The notes below the pieces were generated by a model. It was not told where the DNA came from. It searched no databases and was given only the letters and a program-made list of their open reading frames with translations. Shown here piece by piece: positions 13,141 through 20,042 of a DNA stretch of 20,695 nt; the stretch's first letter is position 1; every line of letters begins with the position of its first letter. This DNA is from Pseudomonadota bacterium. Lineage in GTDB: Bacteria > Pseudomonadota > Alphaproteobacteria > Rhizobiales > Xanthobacteraceae. The translations under genes were made by a program, and so were the position numbers. The stretch covers positions 1 to 20,695 of the forward strand of contig JAEYAU010000195.1 in the NCBI GenBank assembly GCA_023404705.1. The letters run 5' to 3'.

Positions 13141-15510
13141 TCAGAGCTTCGCGCGCAATCCCACATAGGCCGCGAGCGGTGCACCCGGGCTGAGGCTGCG
13201 CGGATCCGTGGCGGTCGGCACTTGCAGCATCGGGACGTCGGCGGTCGGCGAGAACGTGCCGAAGGTCTCGTACTTCGTGTTGAAGACATTCTCGACGATG
13301 CCGAAGACCTGCACGTTCGGCGTGATGTCGTAACTGGTGTTGAAGTTGACGACGACGAAGGGCGAGGTCTTCGGATTGAGGTTCGACTCGTCGCCGAGCA
13401 GGTAGCGTCCCGAATAGGCGCGGCCTGTGAAGCCAACCTTCCAGGCGGGCGTCACCGCATAGGTCGCGCCGAACTTCAGCGAGTGCGCCGGGATGTTCGG
13501 CAGATGGTTGCCGGGCGTGACGAAGATGAGTCCGTCCGGGCTCGCGAAGGGATTGTTCGGGCTGTTGAGCACGATGGACGACTGGAAGGTCGCGTCGATA
13601 TAGGCGTATTCGACGAAGGCCGACCACACGCTGTTGCGCAGGTTGACGCCGGCTTCGACGCCCTGGCGGCGCGTCGCGCCGACGTTCTGGAAGAAGCCGC
13701 GGCCGACCGTCTCGCTGCGCACGAACAGGATGTCGTCCTCGGTGTCGGTGTGGAACACGCCGAGATGCCAGTTCGCGGTCACGCCCGCGAAGGGATCGAA
13801 GCGGCCGCGCAGGCCGGCTTCCACCGTGCGCGCCACCACCTGCTTGAGCGGCGGATCCGAGATGAAGAAGTTGGTCAGGCTGCACGGCGCGGCCGGATCC
13901 GCGCAGGAGAGCTCGGCCGGCGTCGGCACGCGGTTCGCTTCAGCGTAGCCGACATAGGCCGAAAGGTCCGGCGTGAAGCGGTAGGTCAGACCTGCATTCG
14001 GATTGAAGCGCGTGAAGGTGTGGTCGCCGTTGAGATCGGTGCCGATCTGGTCGCGCAGCTGGATGGTCGCGACGTTCAGGCGTCCGCCGAGCGTGAGCGC
14101 GAGCTGGTCCGTGATGTCGGTGACGTTCGAGCCGTAGAGCCCGTAATAGACGTTGGTCGCCCGCAGATCGACCGGCCGGATCGGGCCGCCGTCCAGCGTC
14201 TGGTCGATGATGATGCCCGAGCCTTCGAAGCCACGGTCGAGGGTGAGCGCACCGAGCTCGCTGGTCGCGCCGAAGCGCGTGACGCCGCCGTCGATGCTGC
14301 CGCCGATCACGAGCCGGTTCGGCCGCCCGAACAGGTCGCCCTTGTACGTGGTCTGCAGCGTGCCGCCGAAACCGTCGGTGATCGTCGAGGTCCGGTTGAG
14401 CTGCGCATAGGGTCCGCCGTCCGGGAAACGCGCCGCGAATTCCGGAAACTGCAGATACGGGCTGTTGGTCAGATAGTTCGGGATCAGCGCGCCGCCGCGC
14501 GCCCGCAGCGGCGGATCGTCGCCTTCGAGGCACAGCAGTGTCGGGTCCGAGCCGCAAGGCTCGGCTTCCGACGTGTCGCCGTTCTTGGTGCGCTGCTTGA
14601 AGCGCGCGTAATAGGCGTTGCCCTGCAGAGACCATGCGTCATTGATCTCGTGCTTGCCCGAGAGCGCGACGCGCACATACTGGTTCAGCGTATTGTCCGG
14701 ATGCGTGAAGACGGCCGTGCGGTCGACCGCTAGCAGCTCGACCGGCGAGGTCGCGTTGCCCGTGAGATCGTTGCTCGCCGCGATCACGTTGAGATGCAAT
14801 TCGCTGCTGCTGCCGCGCCAGCCGACGTCGCCGTAGAGCTGCCGCAGCGTCGAGGGCGAGAACTGCCGCCAGCCCTTCTCGTGCAGCGCGCTCACCGCCA
14901 CATAGGTCGCGAAGTTCTCGATCTGCTTGCCGTATTGCACCGAGCCCGAGATGCGCCCGAACGAGCCGCCCAGCACCTCGGCTTCGGCGCCTTGCCACGT
15001 GAAGCCGTTCTTCAGCTCCACCGACAGCGAGCCGCCGAGCGCGTTGAGGCCGAAGGCCGGATTGGAGCTCTCCAGCACCATGCGGTGGATCGCGACCGAC
15101 GGGATCAGGTCCCAGTTGAGCGTGTCGCCGAACGGCTGGTTGAAGCGCGCGCCGTTGACGTAGACCGCGAGTCCCTGCGGATTGCCGGCGAGGGGCGAAG
15201 CCTCGAAGCCGCGATACATCAGGCTCGGCTGGAACGGATTGTTCTGCGAGTTGGTGAGCGTGACGCCGCCAATGCGGCTCTCGAGCGATCCGAGCACGTC
15301 CGGTGTGCCGTTGATCCGTACGTCCTCGGCCGGCAGCACGTGGGTCATGTTGGGGATCTTGTCGCGCGGCACCTCGCCGCCGCCGCCCGGCGTCGTGCTG
15401 ATCACGTCGATCTGCGGCAGCTCGATCACTTGCGCCCGCGCGTCCTGCGCGAAACTCGCACAGGCGAGCAGGGCGCAGAGCGCGACCCCGTTCCGCAAAT
15501 CCTTGCTCAT
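13141..15510 (-). CDS. TonB-dependent outer-membrane receptor
   Basis: 789 aa from the ATG at 15510, which has AGGAGG 6 bases upstream; 20 further in-frame codons upstream lack such a site. A Sec signal MSKDLRNGVALCALLACASFAQDARA is followed by the likely TonB box region IELPQIDVIST. The plug domain shows DVLGSLESRIGGVTLTN, YRGFEASPLAG, GLAVYVNGARFNQPFGD and FGLNALGGSLSVELKNG. The barrel has alternating amphipathic strands and a typical C-terminal end: NVFNTKYETFG, then LAAYVGLRAKL with the terminal strand. Two Cys pairs (CGSDPTLLC and CADPAAPC) probably form disulfides in extracellular loops. The substrate is unknown. The gene is preceded by a two-component system on the same strand and a structured 400-bp leader. 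Metal or metallophore uptake is a reasonable but unproven guess. Confidence 0.93.
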   Translation of the reverse strand: MSKDLRNGVALCALLACASFAQDARAQVIELPQIDVISTTPGGGGEVPRDKIPNMTHVLPAEDVRINGTPDVLGSLESRIGGVTLTNSQNNPFQPSLMYRGFEASPLAGNPQGLAVYVNGARFNQPFGDTLNWDLIPSVAIHRMVLESSNPAFGLNALGGSLSVELKNGFTWQGAEAEVLGGSFGRISGSVQYGKQIENFATYVAVSALHEKGWRQFSPSTLRQLYGDVGWRGSSSELHLNVIAASNDLTGNATSPVELLAVDRTAVFTHPDNTLNQYVRVALSGKHEINDAWSLQGNAYYARFKQRTKNGDTSEAEPCGSDPTLLCLEGDDPPLRARGGALIPNYLTNSPYLQFPEFAARFPDGGPYAQLNRTSTITDGFGGTLQTTYKGDLFGRPNRLVIGGSIDGGVTRFGATSELGALTLDRGFEGSGIIIDQTLDGGPIRPVDLRATNVYYGLYGSNVTDITDQLALTLGGRLNVATIQLRDQIGTDLNGDHTFTRFNPNAGLTYRFTPDLSAYVGYAEANRVPTPAELSCADPAAPCSLTNFFISDPPLKQVVARTVEAGLRGRFDPFAGVTANWHLGVFHTDTEDDILFVRSETVGRGFFQNVGATRRQGVEAGVNLRNSVWSAFVEYAYIDATFQSSIVLNSPNNPFASPDGLIFVTPGNHLPNIPAHSLKFGATYAVTPAWKVGFTGRAYSGRYLLGDESNLNPKTSPFVVVNFNTSYDITPNVQVFGIVENVFNTKYETFGTFSPTADVPMLQVPTATDPRSLSPGAPLAAYVGLRAKL

Positions 15511-15514
15511 CGGT

Positions 15515-15522
15515 CCCCTCCT
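15515..15522 (-). promoter_or_regulatory. ribosome binding site fixing the TonB receptor start
   Basis: On the minus strand AGGAGGGG precedes ATG 15510. Its AGGAGG core leaves a 6-base spacer, which makes this start stronger than the upstream in-frame codons. Confidence 0.7.
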
Positions 15523-15541
15523 GACGCACGCAACACCACAG

Positions 15542-15560
15542 CCCGTGCGGCGCGCACGGG
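15542..15560 (-). promoter_or_regulatory. leader hairpin upstream of the TonB receptor gene
   Basis: A perfect 8-bp stem CCCGTGCG (15542-15549) / CGCACGGG (15553-15560) with a 3-nt loop, 32 bases before the start codon. In mRNA it would sit just 5' of the ribosome binding site, without covering it. Confidence 0.45.
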
Positions 15561-15576
15561 TCCGAACCACTCGCTG

Positions 15577-15590
15577 CGGCTGATCAGCCG
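15577..15590. promoter_or_regulatory. perfect 14-bp palindrome, candidate operator
   Basis: CGGCTGATCAGCCG is an uninterrupted palindrome 67-80 bases upstream of the TonB receptor start. A dyad here could bind the NarL-type regulator encoded just upstream, or form part of a leader RNA structure. No second copy was noticed near other genes. Confidence 0.35.
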
Positions 15591-15620
15591 TTCAGCGTCT
15601 CTGATCGGAATGCGGACGGC

Positions 15621-15650
15621 TCAGGGTCCGGGACGAGGCCAGCGACACAT
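15621..15650 (-). CDS. possible 9-codon leader peptide upstream of the TonB receptor
   Basis: ATG at 15650 is followed by codons for MCRWPRPGP and a TGA stop. AGGGAGGA (15656-15663) is 5 bases upstream, as strong as any ribosome binding site in the window. The peptide ends Pro-stop(UGA) and has an internal Trp. TnaC of E. coli also uses a Trp and a terminal Pro-UGA to stall ribosomes. The mini-ORF lies 110 bases before the receptor start, between two hairpins. It is too short to support by composition, so it is a hypothesis resting on the ribosome binding site and position. Confidence 0.35.
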   Translation of the reverse strand: MCRWPRPGP

Positions 15651-15679
15651 CGAAATCCTCCCTACGATCTTGCTCGTGG

Positions 15680-15712
15680 GGTGCCGACGTGCCCGCTCGG
15701 GCCGACGGCACC
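15680..15712 (-). promoter_or_regulatory. leader stem-loop 5' of the mini-ORF
   Basis: GGTGCCG (15680-15686) pairs with CGGCACC (15706-15712); inside, CCCG (15692-15695) pairs with CGGG (15698-15701). It lies 17 bases upstream of the mini-ORF ribosome binding site if the transcript starts further upstream. Confidence 0.35.
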
Positions 15713-15909
15713 GATGGGAAGAGCCTCAGGCAGCGTGTCACGGCAGGGCGCTGTCGCCTTACCTTCGAAGATACGCCAGATTTCCCTTGTGGCTGGCGCT
15801 CTTGAAGCCGGAAGCCGGTCGAAATACTACGGGGCCGCGGCGGCGCCGTCTCGGGTTTTTTTGTGCAAATGTGACCGGGAAGATTTGGCAATCGCCAGCC
15901 GGTGGGCCG
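15713..15909. other. rest of the intergenic region between response regulator and TonB receptor
   Basis: About 200 bases without a credible gene. It contains a run of seven T (15856-15862) after GC-rich DNA, and no recognisable promoter pair on the minus strand. A 99-codon minus-strand open frame crossing this stretch has no family resemblance and no ribosome binding site. Confidence 0.4.
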
Positions 15910-16545
15910 CTATTTGGTGGGCGAGAGCAGCTGCACCGCGATCCGGATCAGCTCCGGCAGGTTGGTGGCGTCGAGCTTGCGCTTGAGCTGGCCGCAGGTA
16001 TTGACCACGGTCTTGTAGCTGACGTTCAGCTCCTCCGCGATTCGCCCATAGGGCTTGCCCTCGGCGAGCAGCGCCAGCACTTGGTGCTCGCGCTCCGTGA
16101 GATCGGCGAGCGGATCGCGCGTGACGCCGGTGCCGAGCAGCGCGACCTGCAACGCGATGTCGTTGCTCAGATACGGCGTCCCGGCGCGCACCTTGCCGAA
16201 GGCCGTGATCAGCTCCTCCGACGATGTGTCCTTGAGCAGGTAACCGGTCGCGCCGGCTTGCAAGGCGCGCGTCACGATGATGGGATCGCTGTGCATGCTG
16301 AACACGAGGATGCGCGCGCGCGGGTCGTGGGCGCGGATGCGGCGGATCAGCGGCAGGCCGGCGAGGCCGTTGCCCTGCATCGCGAGGTCGATCAGCACCA
16401 CGTCCGGCTGATGCCGGCGATAGAGCCGATAGCCCGAGACGATGTCGCGCGCGTCGAGCACCGTCTCGATGCCCGCATCTTCGAGCACGCGGCGGCATCC
16501 CTGCAAGACGATCGGGTGGTCGTCGATGATCAGCGCCGAGGTCAT
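15910..16545 (-). CDS. NarL/FixJ-type response regulator
   Basis: 211 aa. The receiver domain is intact: acidic pair DD at residues 8-9 (ALIIDDHP), phospho-acceptor Asp53 in VVLIDLAMQG, Ser83 in VFSMHSD and Lys105 in GYLLKDTS. A LuxR-type helix-turn-helix follows at about 146-190: LTEREHQVLALLAEGKPYGRIAEELNVS (its core is LTEREHQVLALLAEGK) and YKTVVNTCGQLKRKL. The start codon overlaps the kinase stop by 4 bases, so the two are translationally coupled and form a cognate pair. It resembles the MoxX-like regulators that accompany MoxY-like kinases. The TonB receptor gene downstream on the same strand, and the 14-bp palindrome before it, are the nearest possible targets. Confidence 0.92.
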   Translation of the reverse strand: MTSALIIDDHPIVLQGCRRVLEDAGIETVLDARDIVSGYRLYRRHQPDVVLIDLAMQGNGLAGLPLIRRIRAHDPRARILVFSMHSDPIIVTRALQAGATGYLLKDTSSEELITAFGKVRAGTPYLSNDIALQVALLGTGVTRDPLADLTEREHQVLALLAEGKPYGRIAEELNVSYKTVVNTCGQLKRKLDATNLPELIRIAVQLLSPTK

Positions 16546-18014
16546 GTGGGGGCACTCGCATCAGCAGACGAGCCGGTCGGGGAGGGCGGGATCGCGATCC
16601 GCACGCGCAGGCCTCCGGCCGCGGCGGCTTCCAGCACGAACCGCCCGCCCAGCGCCTGCACGCGCTCGCGCATGCCCGAGATGCCGAAGCCGGCCGGCGC
16701 ACCGGGCGCGAGGCCGTGACCGTCATCCTCCACGGTCAGCACCAGATGATGCGCCGCCTCCTCAGTCGTCTCGCCGAGCGTCACCGTGACGTTGCGCGCC
16801 TCGGCGTGGCGGATCGCATTGGTGAGCGCTTCCTGCGTGCAGCGGTAGATCGTGAGGTCGACCGAGTCGCCGTAGCGGTGTCGCAGCCGTCCGGCCGTGA
16901 ACCCGAAGGTGATCTGCGGATGCTGCTGCGCGCGCTCCGCCACCAGCCGCGACACCAGCTCGGCCACCGGAATGTGTCCGAGCGCCATCGGCCGCAGCCG
17001 GTTGAGCAGACTGCGGTTGACCGCCTGCAGGTGATCGATGATCGCCAGCATTTCGCGCACGCGGGCGGTCACGGGCTCGGCGGGTTCGCGCGCGACATTC
17101 GCGATCGAGGTGGCGGCCGCCTTCAGTCCGAACAGGCTCGGTCCGACCTCGTCGTGCAGGTCGAGCGCCATGCGCCGCCGCTCGTCGTCCTGCGCGGTGA
17201 TCAGCCGGCGCGTCAGCCGCGCATTCTCGTCGCGCGCCGCGTCGAGCGCCTGCGCCAGCGCGTTGAAGCGGTCCGTGATGGCGGCGAGCTCGTGCGGGCC
17301 GGGACGCGCGAGGCGCACCTTGTAGTTTTGTCGCTCGAGGTCCGTGAGGCCGCCCGCCAGCGCGTTGAGCGGGTCGAGCACGCGCCCGAACAGCACATAG
17401 ATGATGCCGATCACCACGAGGCCGAGCGGCAGCGCGACCCGCGCGAGCGCCACCGTGTTCTCCCACACTTCGCCGATCTCGTCGCGCGGCTCGCTCACCA
17501 GCAGCACCGTGCCGATCCGCTCGCCCTTGACCACGATCGGCACCTCGCGCGTCTCCGCGGTGGAGCCGATCAGCGCCGCGAACCAGGCCGGCGCCGCATG
17601 GCTGTCGTCGCGCACGCTTCCCTGCGTCGCGATCGCCTGGCCGGCCCCGTCCAGCACCGAGATGCGCACGTGACGCGGGAAGCGCAGCTGCAGCGGCAAC
17701 GTCGCCAGGAACCGCTCGGGCGAGACGTCGTGCGGCATCAGCCGGATCGTCTCGCGCACGAAGGTCTCGGCCAGCCGGGTCGAGGCCGCGATCTCGACGC
17801 GGGTCGACTTGCGCGCCTGCAGGATGGTGACGGCCCCGATGAACAGCGCCACGATGAGGCCGATCGACACCAGCGTGATCAAGAGCTGCGCCCGCAGCGA
17901 GCGGCCGTACCACACCGCGTGCAGGAGCCGCCCGACCGCACCGGGCGCGCGCCGCACGGCTTCGCCGGCCCTACCGGGAAGCTCGCGTTCGGGAGAGACC
18001 GAGATCGTCGACAC
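16542..18014 (-). CDS. sensor histidine kinase, NarX/MoxY-like (HisKA_3)
   Basis: 490 aa, GTG start with GAGAGAGG upstream. A first membrane helix spans about 42-66 (LLITLVSIGLIVALFIGAV). A periplasmic region of about 120 residues (RVEIAASTRLAETFVRETI, then FPRHVRISVLDGAGQ) matches the LapD_MoxY_N style of sensor. The second membrane helix is at about 191-212. A HAMP-like segment (FGRVLDPLNALAGGL) leads to the HisKA_3 domain with phosphorylated His287 in ALDLHDEVGPSLFGLKA. The ATPase has N-box Asn398 (CTQEALTNAIRHA), G1 EDDGHG and G2 GFGISGMRERV. The signal is unknown; MoxY of Paracoccus controls methanol oxidation, whereas LapD uses the same type of domain for another purpose. It is 75 bases downstream of the MfnF-like gene. 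Confidence 0.92.
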   Translation of the reverse strand: MSTISVSPERELPGRAGEAVRRAPGAVGRLLHAVWYGRSLRAQLLITLVSIGLIVALFIGAVTILQARKSTRVEIAASTRLAETFVRETIRLMPHDVSPERFLATLPLQLRFPRHVRISVLDGAGQAIATQGSVRDDSHAAPAWFAALIGSTAETREVPIVVKGERIGTVLLVSEPRDEIGEVWENTVALARVALPLGLVVIGIIYVLFGRVLDPLNALAGGLTDLERQNYKVRLARPGPHELAAITDRFNALAQALDAARDENARLTRRLITAQDDERRRMALDLHDEVGPSLFGLKAAATSIANVAREPAEPVTARVREMLAIIDHLQAVNRSLLNRLRPMALGHIPVAELVSRLVAERAQQHPQITFGFTAGRLRHRYGDSVDLTIYRCTQEALTNAIRHAEARNVTVTLGETTEEAAHHLVLTVEDDGHGLAPGAPAGFGISGMRERVQALGGRFVLEAAAAGGLRVRIAIPPSPTGSSADASAPT

Positions 18015-18089
18015 GCCTGCGCCTCTCTCAGTGACGGTCCGCCGAGCCTAGTTGATCGGCGCGGCACAAACGAGTGGCTTCGTTGCGGC

Positions 18090-19133
18090 TCATTCCATGG
18101 CCCCGAGCAGCGCCAGCGCGGCCGCGGGCGCGCAGTGGCGCGCGGCCTCGCGCGCCTCGGGTTCCACGGCCAGGAAGGCATCGAAATCCGCATAGGAGCG
18201 GCCGAGCCGCCGCGCGACCTCGCGGATCACGGCGCTGCCGATGCCGGCTCCAACCACCGGCGCGTCGCCGGGCAGGGCCCGCGCCGAGAGCACCAGCATG
18301 GCGCCGTCCAGGACGCTGCGGATCTGCGCCTCCGCGAGCCAGCGCGCGAGGCCGCGCCAGGCGGCCTCGTCCGCATCCGCCGCATCGGCGCCGACCATGC
18401 GGGCGAGCCGCGCCCGCGAGGCTTCGGCCGTCTTCTCGCGTCCGTCAGCGGTCCCCATCTGATCGGCTTCGTCCGGCAGCGTGCCGAGAACGCGATGCAC
18501 GTCCGCCATATTGGCGAAGTTCTCGTTGATCAGCCGCGTCCAGTGACCCGCGAAGGGCGCGCGGTCCGTGGTGGCCATCACGAAGCTCCGCACCAGGCCC
18601 GTATAGACGAGCTCTCCGGCAGCAAGGCGCTCGGCGTCGGTATAACCGCGCGCCGCGATCTTGTGACCGAGGATCGGCACGACGTCGGTGGTGGTCGAAC
18701 CCATGTCGATGAACAGCGCGTTCGACACCATGCGTGCGACGAAAGCCGCGCTCGCGTGCCAATTCGCCGAGGCGACGTCGGTGACATGCGCCGTCGCCCG
18801 TTCGAGCGGAACGAAGCCGGCGCGTCCCGCATAGAGCCGCACACGCGCGCCCGCGAGCTGTTCGCCCGCGAGCTGCTTGCCCGCGAGGGCCGCGAGCTGC
18901 GCGACTCCCTCGTGGCGCGACGCGAAGGTGTCGGCGAGCTCGCCCGTCATGGTGATGACATGCGCGTGCCCCGCGCCCATCTCGGCTTTCGCGGCCGCGA
19001 AGGCGCGCGTCAGCGCGTCGAGTCCGGCGCGCAACGGGGCCGCGAGCTGCAGCGCCGCGACGATGCGGCCCTGCTCGGCGCGCGCCGCCTTGAGATGCGC
19101 GCCGCCGATATCCCAGCCAACCACGCCGCTCAT
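18090..19133 (-). CDS. hydantoinase/oxoprolinase-fold protein, H4MPT-linked C1 pathway family (MfnF-like)
   Basis: 347 aa, ASKHA/hydantoinase A fold. Phosphate motif 1 is GWDIGGAHLKAA and motif 2 FIDMGSTTTDVVPI (about 142-154). The blocks TMTGELADTF-x-x-RHEGV, ASANW and GELVYTGLVRS are, to my knowledge, those of the TIGR03123 family, described as probable H4MPT-linked C1-transfer pathway proteins. This family includes archaeal MfnF, which joins the furan and tyramine-glutamate parts of methanofuran. In methylotrophic bacteria, homologues are found with H4MPT/methanofuran genes. Here a HisA-like gene is divergent, 60 bases away, which fits that setting. A 15-bp tandem repeat (18849-18887) gives the insertion AGKQLAGEQLAGA. 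AGGAG lies 12 bases from the ATG, rather far. Confidence 0.75.
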   Translation of the reverse strand: MSGVVGWDIGGAHLKAARAEQGRIVAALQLAAPLRAGLDALTRAFAAAKAEMGAGHAHVITMTGELADTFASRHEGVAQLAALAGKQLAGEQLAGARVRLYAGRAGFVPLERATAHVTDVASANWHASAAFVARMVSNALFIDMGSTTTDVVPILGHKIAARGYTDAERLAAGELVYTGLVRSFVMATTDRAPFAGHWTRLINENFANMADVHRVLGTLPDEADQMGTADGREKTAEASRARLARMVGADAADADEAAWRGLARWLAEAQIRSVLDGAMLVLSARALPGDAPVVGAGIGSAVIREVARRLGRSYADFDAFLAVEPEAREAARHCAPAAALALLGAME

Positions 19134-19193
19134 GCCGTACCCGCGCTCCTGTGATAGCGTCGTGCGCCGAAGGGCCTTCGTAGCAAGAGCAAC

Positions 19194-19934
19194 ATGCAGA
19201 TCATTCCGGTCATCGACCTCAAGCAGGGCGTGGTGGTTCGTGCGCGCATGGGCCAGCGCGACCAGTATCGGCCGATCGAGACGCCGCTGTCACCCACATC
19301 GGATCCGCTCGACGTCGCGCGCGGCCTGCTCGCGCTGGCGCGGTTCGGCACGTTCTACATCGCGGACCTCGATGCCATCGAGGGCACGGGCGACAACCGC
19401 GCCGCGATCGCGCGTCTCACAGCGGAGCTCCCGGGCGTTACCTTCTGGGTCGATAACGGGATGGCGGATCCGGATCACGCCGAGGCCTGGCTCGAGGCGA
19501 ATCTCGGCCAGTTGGTTCTCGGCAGTGAATCCCAGCGCGATCCCGCGTTGCTGCGCCGCTTTGCGGGCGACGAGCGCATCATCCTCTCGCTCGATTTCCG
19601 CGGATCGGACTTCGTCGGACCGGCCGCGCTGCTGAGCGACCCAGCGCTCTGGCCGCGCCGCATCATCGTGATGACGCTCGCCCGCGTCGGCAGCGGCACC
19701 GGGCCAGATCTCGCGCGCCTCGCCTCCGTCCGCGCCGCGGCGCCCGGACGCGACATCTATGCGGCCGGCGGCGTCCGGGATGCGGACGACCTCGATGCGC
19801 TCGCCGCTGCCGGCATCGCGGGCGTGCTGGTCGCCTCGAGCCTGCACGATGGCCGCCTCGGCCGCGCCGATCTGGAGCGCTTCTCGGGCGCGGATGGGCT
19901 CACGCCCGCGCATCGCGCGCGTGCAGCGCGATAA
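19194..19934 (+). CDS. HisA/HisF-family (beta/alpha)8-barrel protein, probably not histidine biosynthesis
   Basis: 246 aa. N-terminal IIPVIDLKQGVVVRARMG carries the HisA-type catalytic Asp8. A second Asp lies in ILSLDFRG (Asp134), and the phosphate-binding C-terminal turns are IYAAGGVRDADDL and GVLVASSLHDG. Compared with true HisA (ProFAR isomerase), the loop GQRDQYRPIETPLSPTSDP is of the 'HisA/hisF-related' type seen in methanogens and methylotrophs. No other his gene is present, and the divergent neighbour is the MfnF-like protein, so a role in C1 cofactor (methanofuran/H4MPT) biosynthesis is more likely than histidine synthesis. That is inference from context. The ribosome binding site is weak (AAGAG). 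Confidence 0.75.
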   Translation: MQIIPVIDLKQGVVVRARMGQRDQYRPIETPLSPTSDPLDVARGLLALARFGTFYIADLDAIEGTGDNRAAIARLTAELPGVTFWVDNGMADPDHAEAWLEANLGQLVLGSESQRDPALLRRFAGDERIILSLDFRGSDFVGPAALLSDPALWPRRIIVMTLARVGSGTGPDLARLASVRAAAPGRDIYAAGGVRDADDLDALAAAGIAGVLVASSLHDGRLGRADLERFSGADGLTPAHRARAAR

Positions 19935-19945
19935 CGAGATCGCTG

Positions 19946-19976
19946 GTTCCATCGTGGAACGCGGCCATGCGTTCCA
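19946..19976. repeat. overlapping inverted repeats after the HisA-like gene
   Basis: GTTCCA (19946-19951) pairs with TGGAAC (19955-19960). TGGAACGC (19955-19962) also pairs perfectly with GCGTTCCA (19969-19976). The two stems share the middle arm. There is no T-tract. Confidence 0.5.
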
Positions 19977-19981
19977 GAGTT
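19956..19981 (+). promoter_or_regulatory. possible EcfG-type (general stress response) promoter
   Basis: GGAAC (19956-19960), a 17-bp spacer and AGTT (19978-19981) approach the alphaproteobacterial EcfG consensus GGAAC-N16/17-cGTT, with one mismatch in the -10. It would place a start about 50 bases before the next gene. The inverted repeat overlaps it. Confidence 0.3.
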
Positions 19982-20042
19982 GTGTCGGGTGAGCGTCCTT
20001 GTGAGACGCGGCTTTCATGTCACAAACCCTGGAGAACGCCCG

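Noticed and set aside
15851..15862. T7 run after GC-rich DNA as an intrinsic terminator
   Set aside because: No plus-strand gene ends there and the preceding bases do not form a clean stem next to the T-run; on the minus strand it would be an A-run.
15592..15891. 99-codon minus-strand open frame between response regulator and TonB receptor
   Set aside because: No ribosome binding site, no family pattern, Arg/Pro/Ser-rich composition typical of chance frames in GC-rich DNA; the short frame at 15621-15650 has better initiation signals.
15511..15909. Cobalamin riboswitch upstream of the TonB receptor
   Set aside because: No B12-box-like GCCACTG core was found and the stems seen do not match the riboswitch layout.
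16716..19154. 812-codon plus-strand open frame opposite the kinase and MfnF-like genes
   Set aside because: A long antisense frame caused by high GC third positions; the opposite strand encodes intact conserved domains.
19194..19934. Authentic hisA (ProFAR isomerase) of a histidine operon
   Set aside because: No hisB, hisH, hisF or hisI neighbours, and the phosphate loop after the first strand differs from HisA; the partner is an MfnF-like gene.
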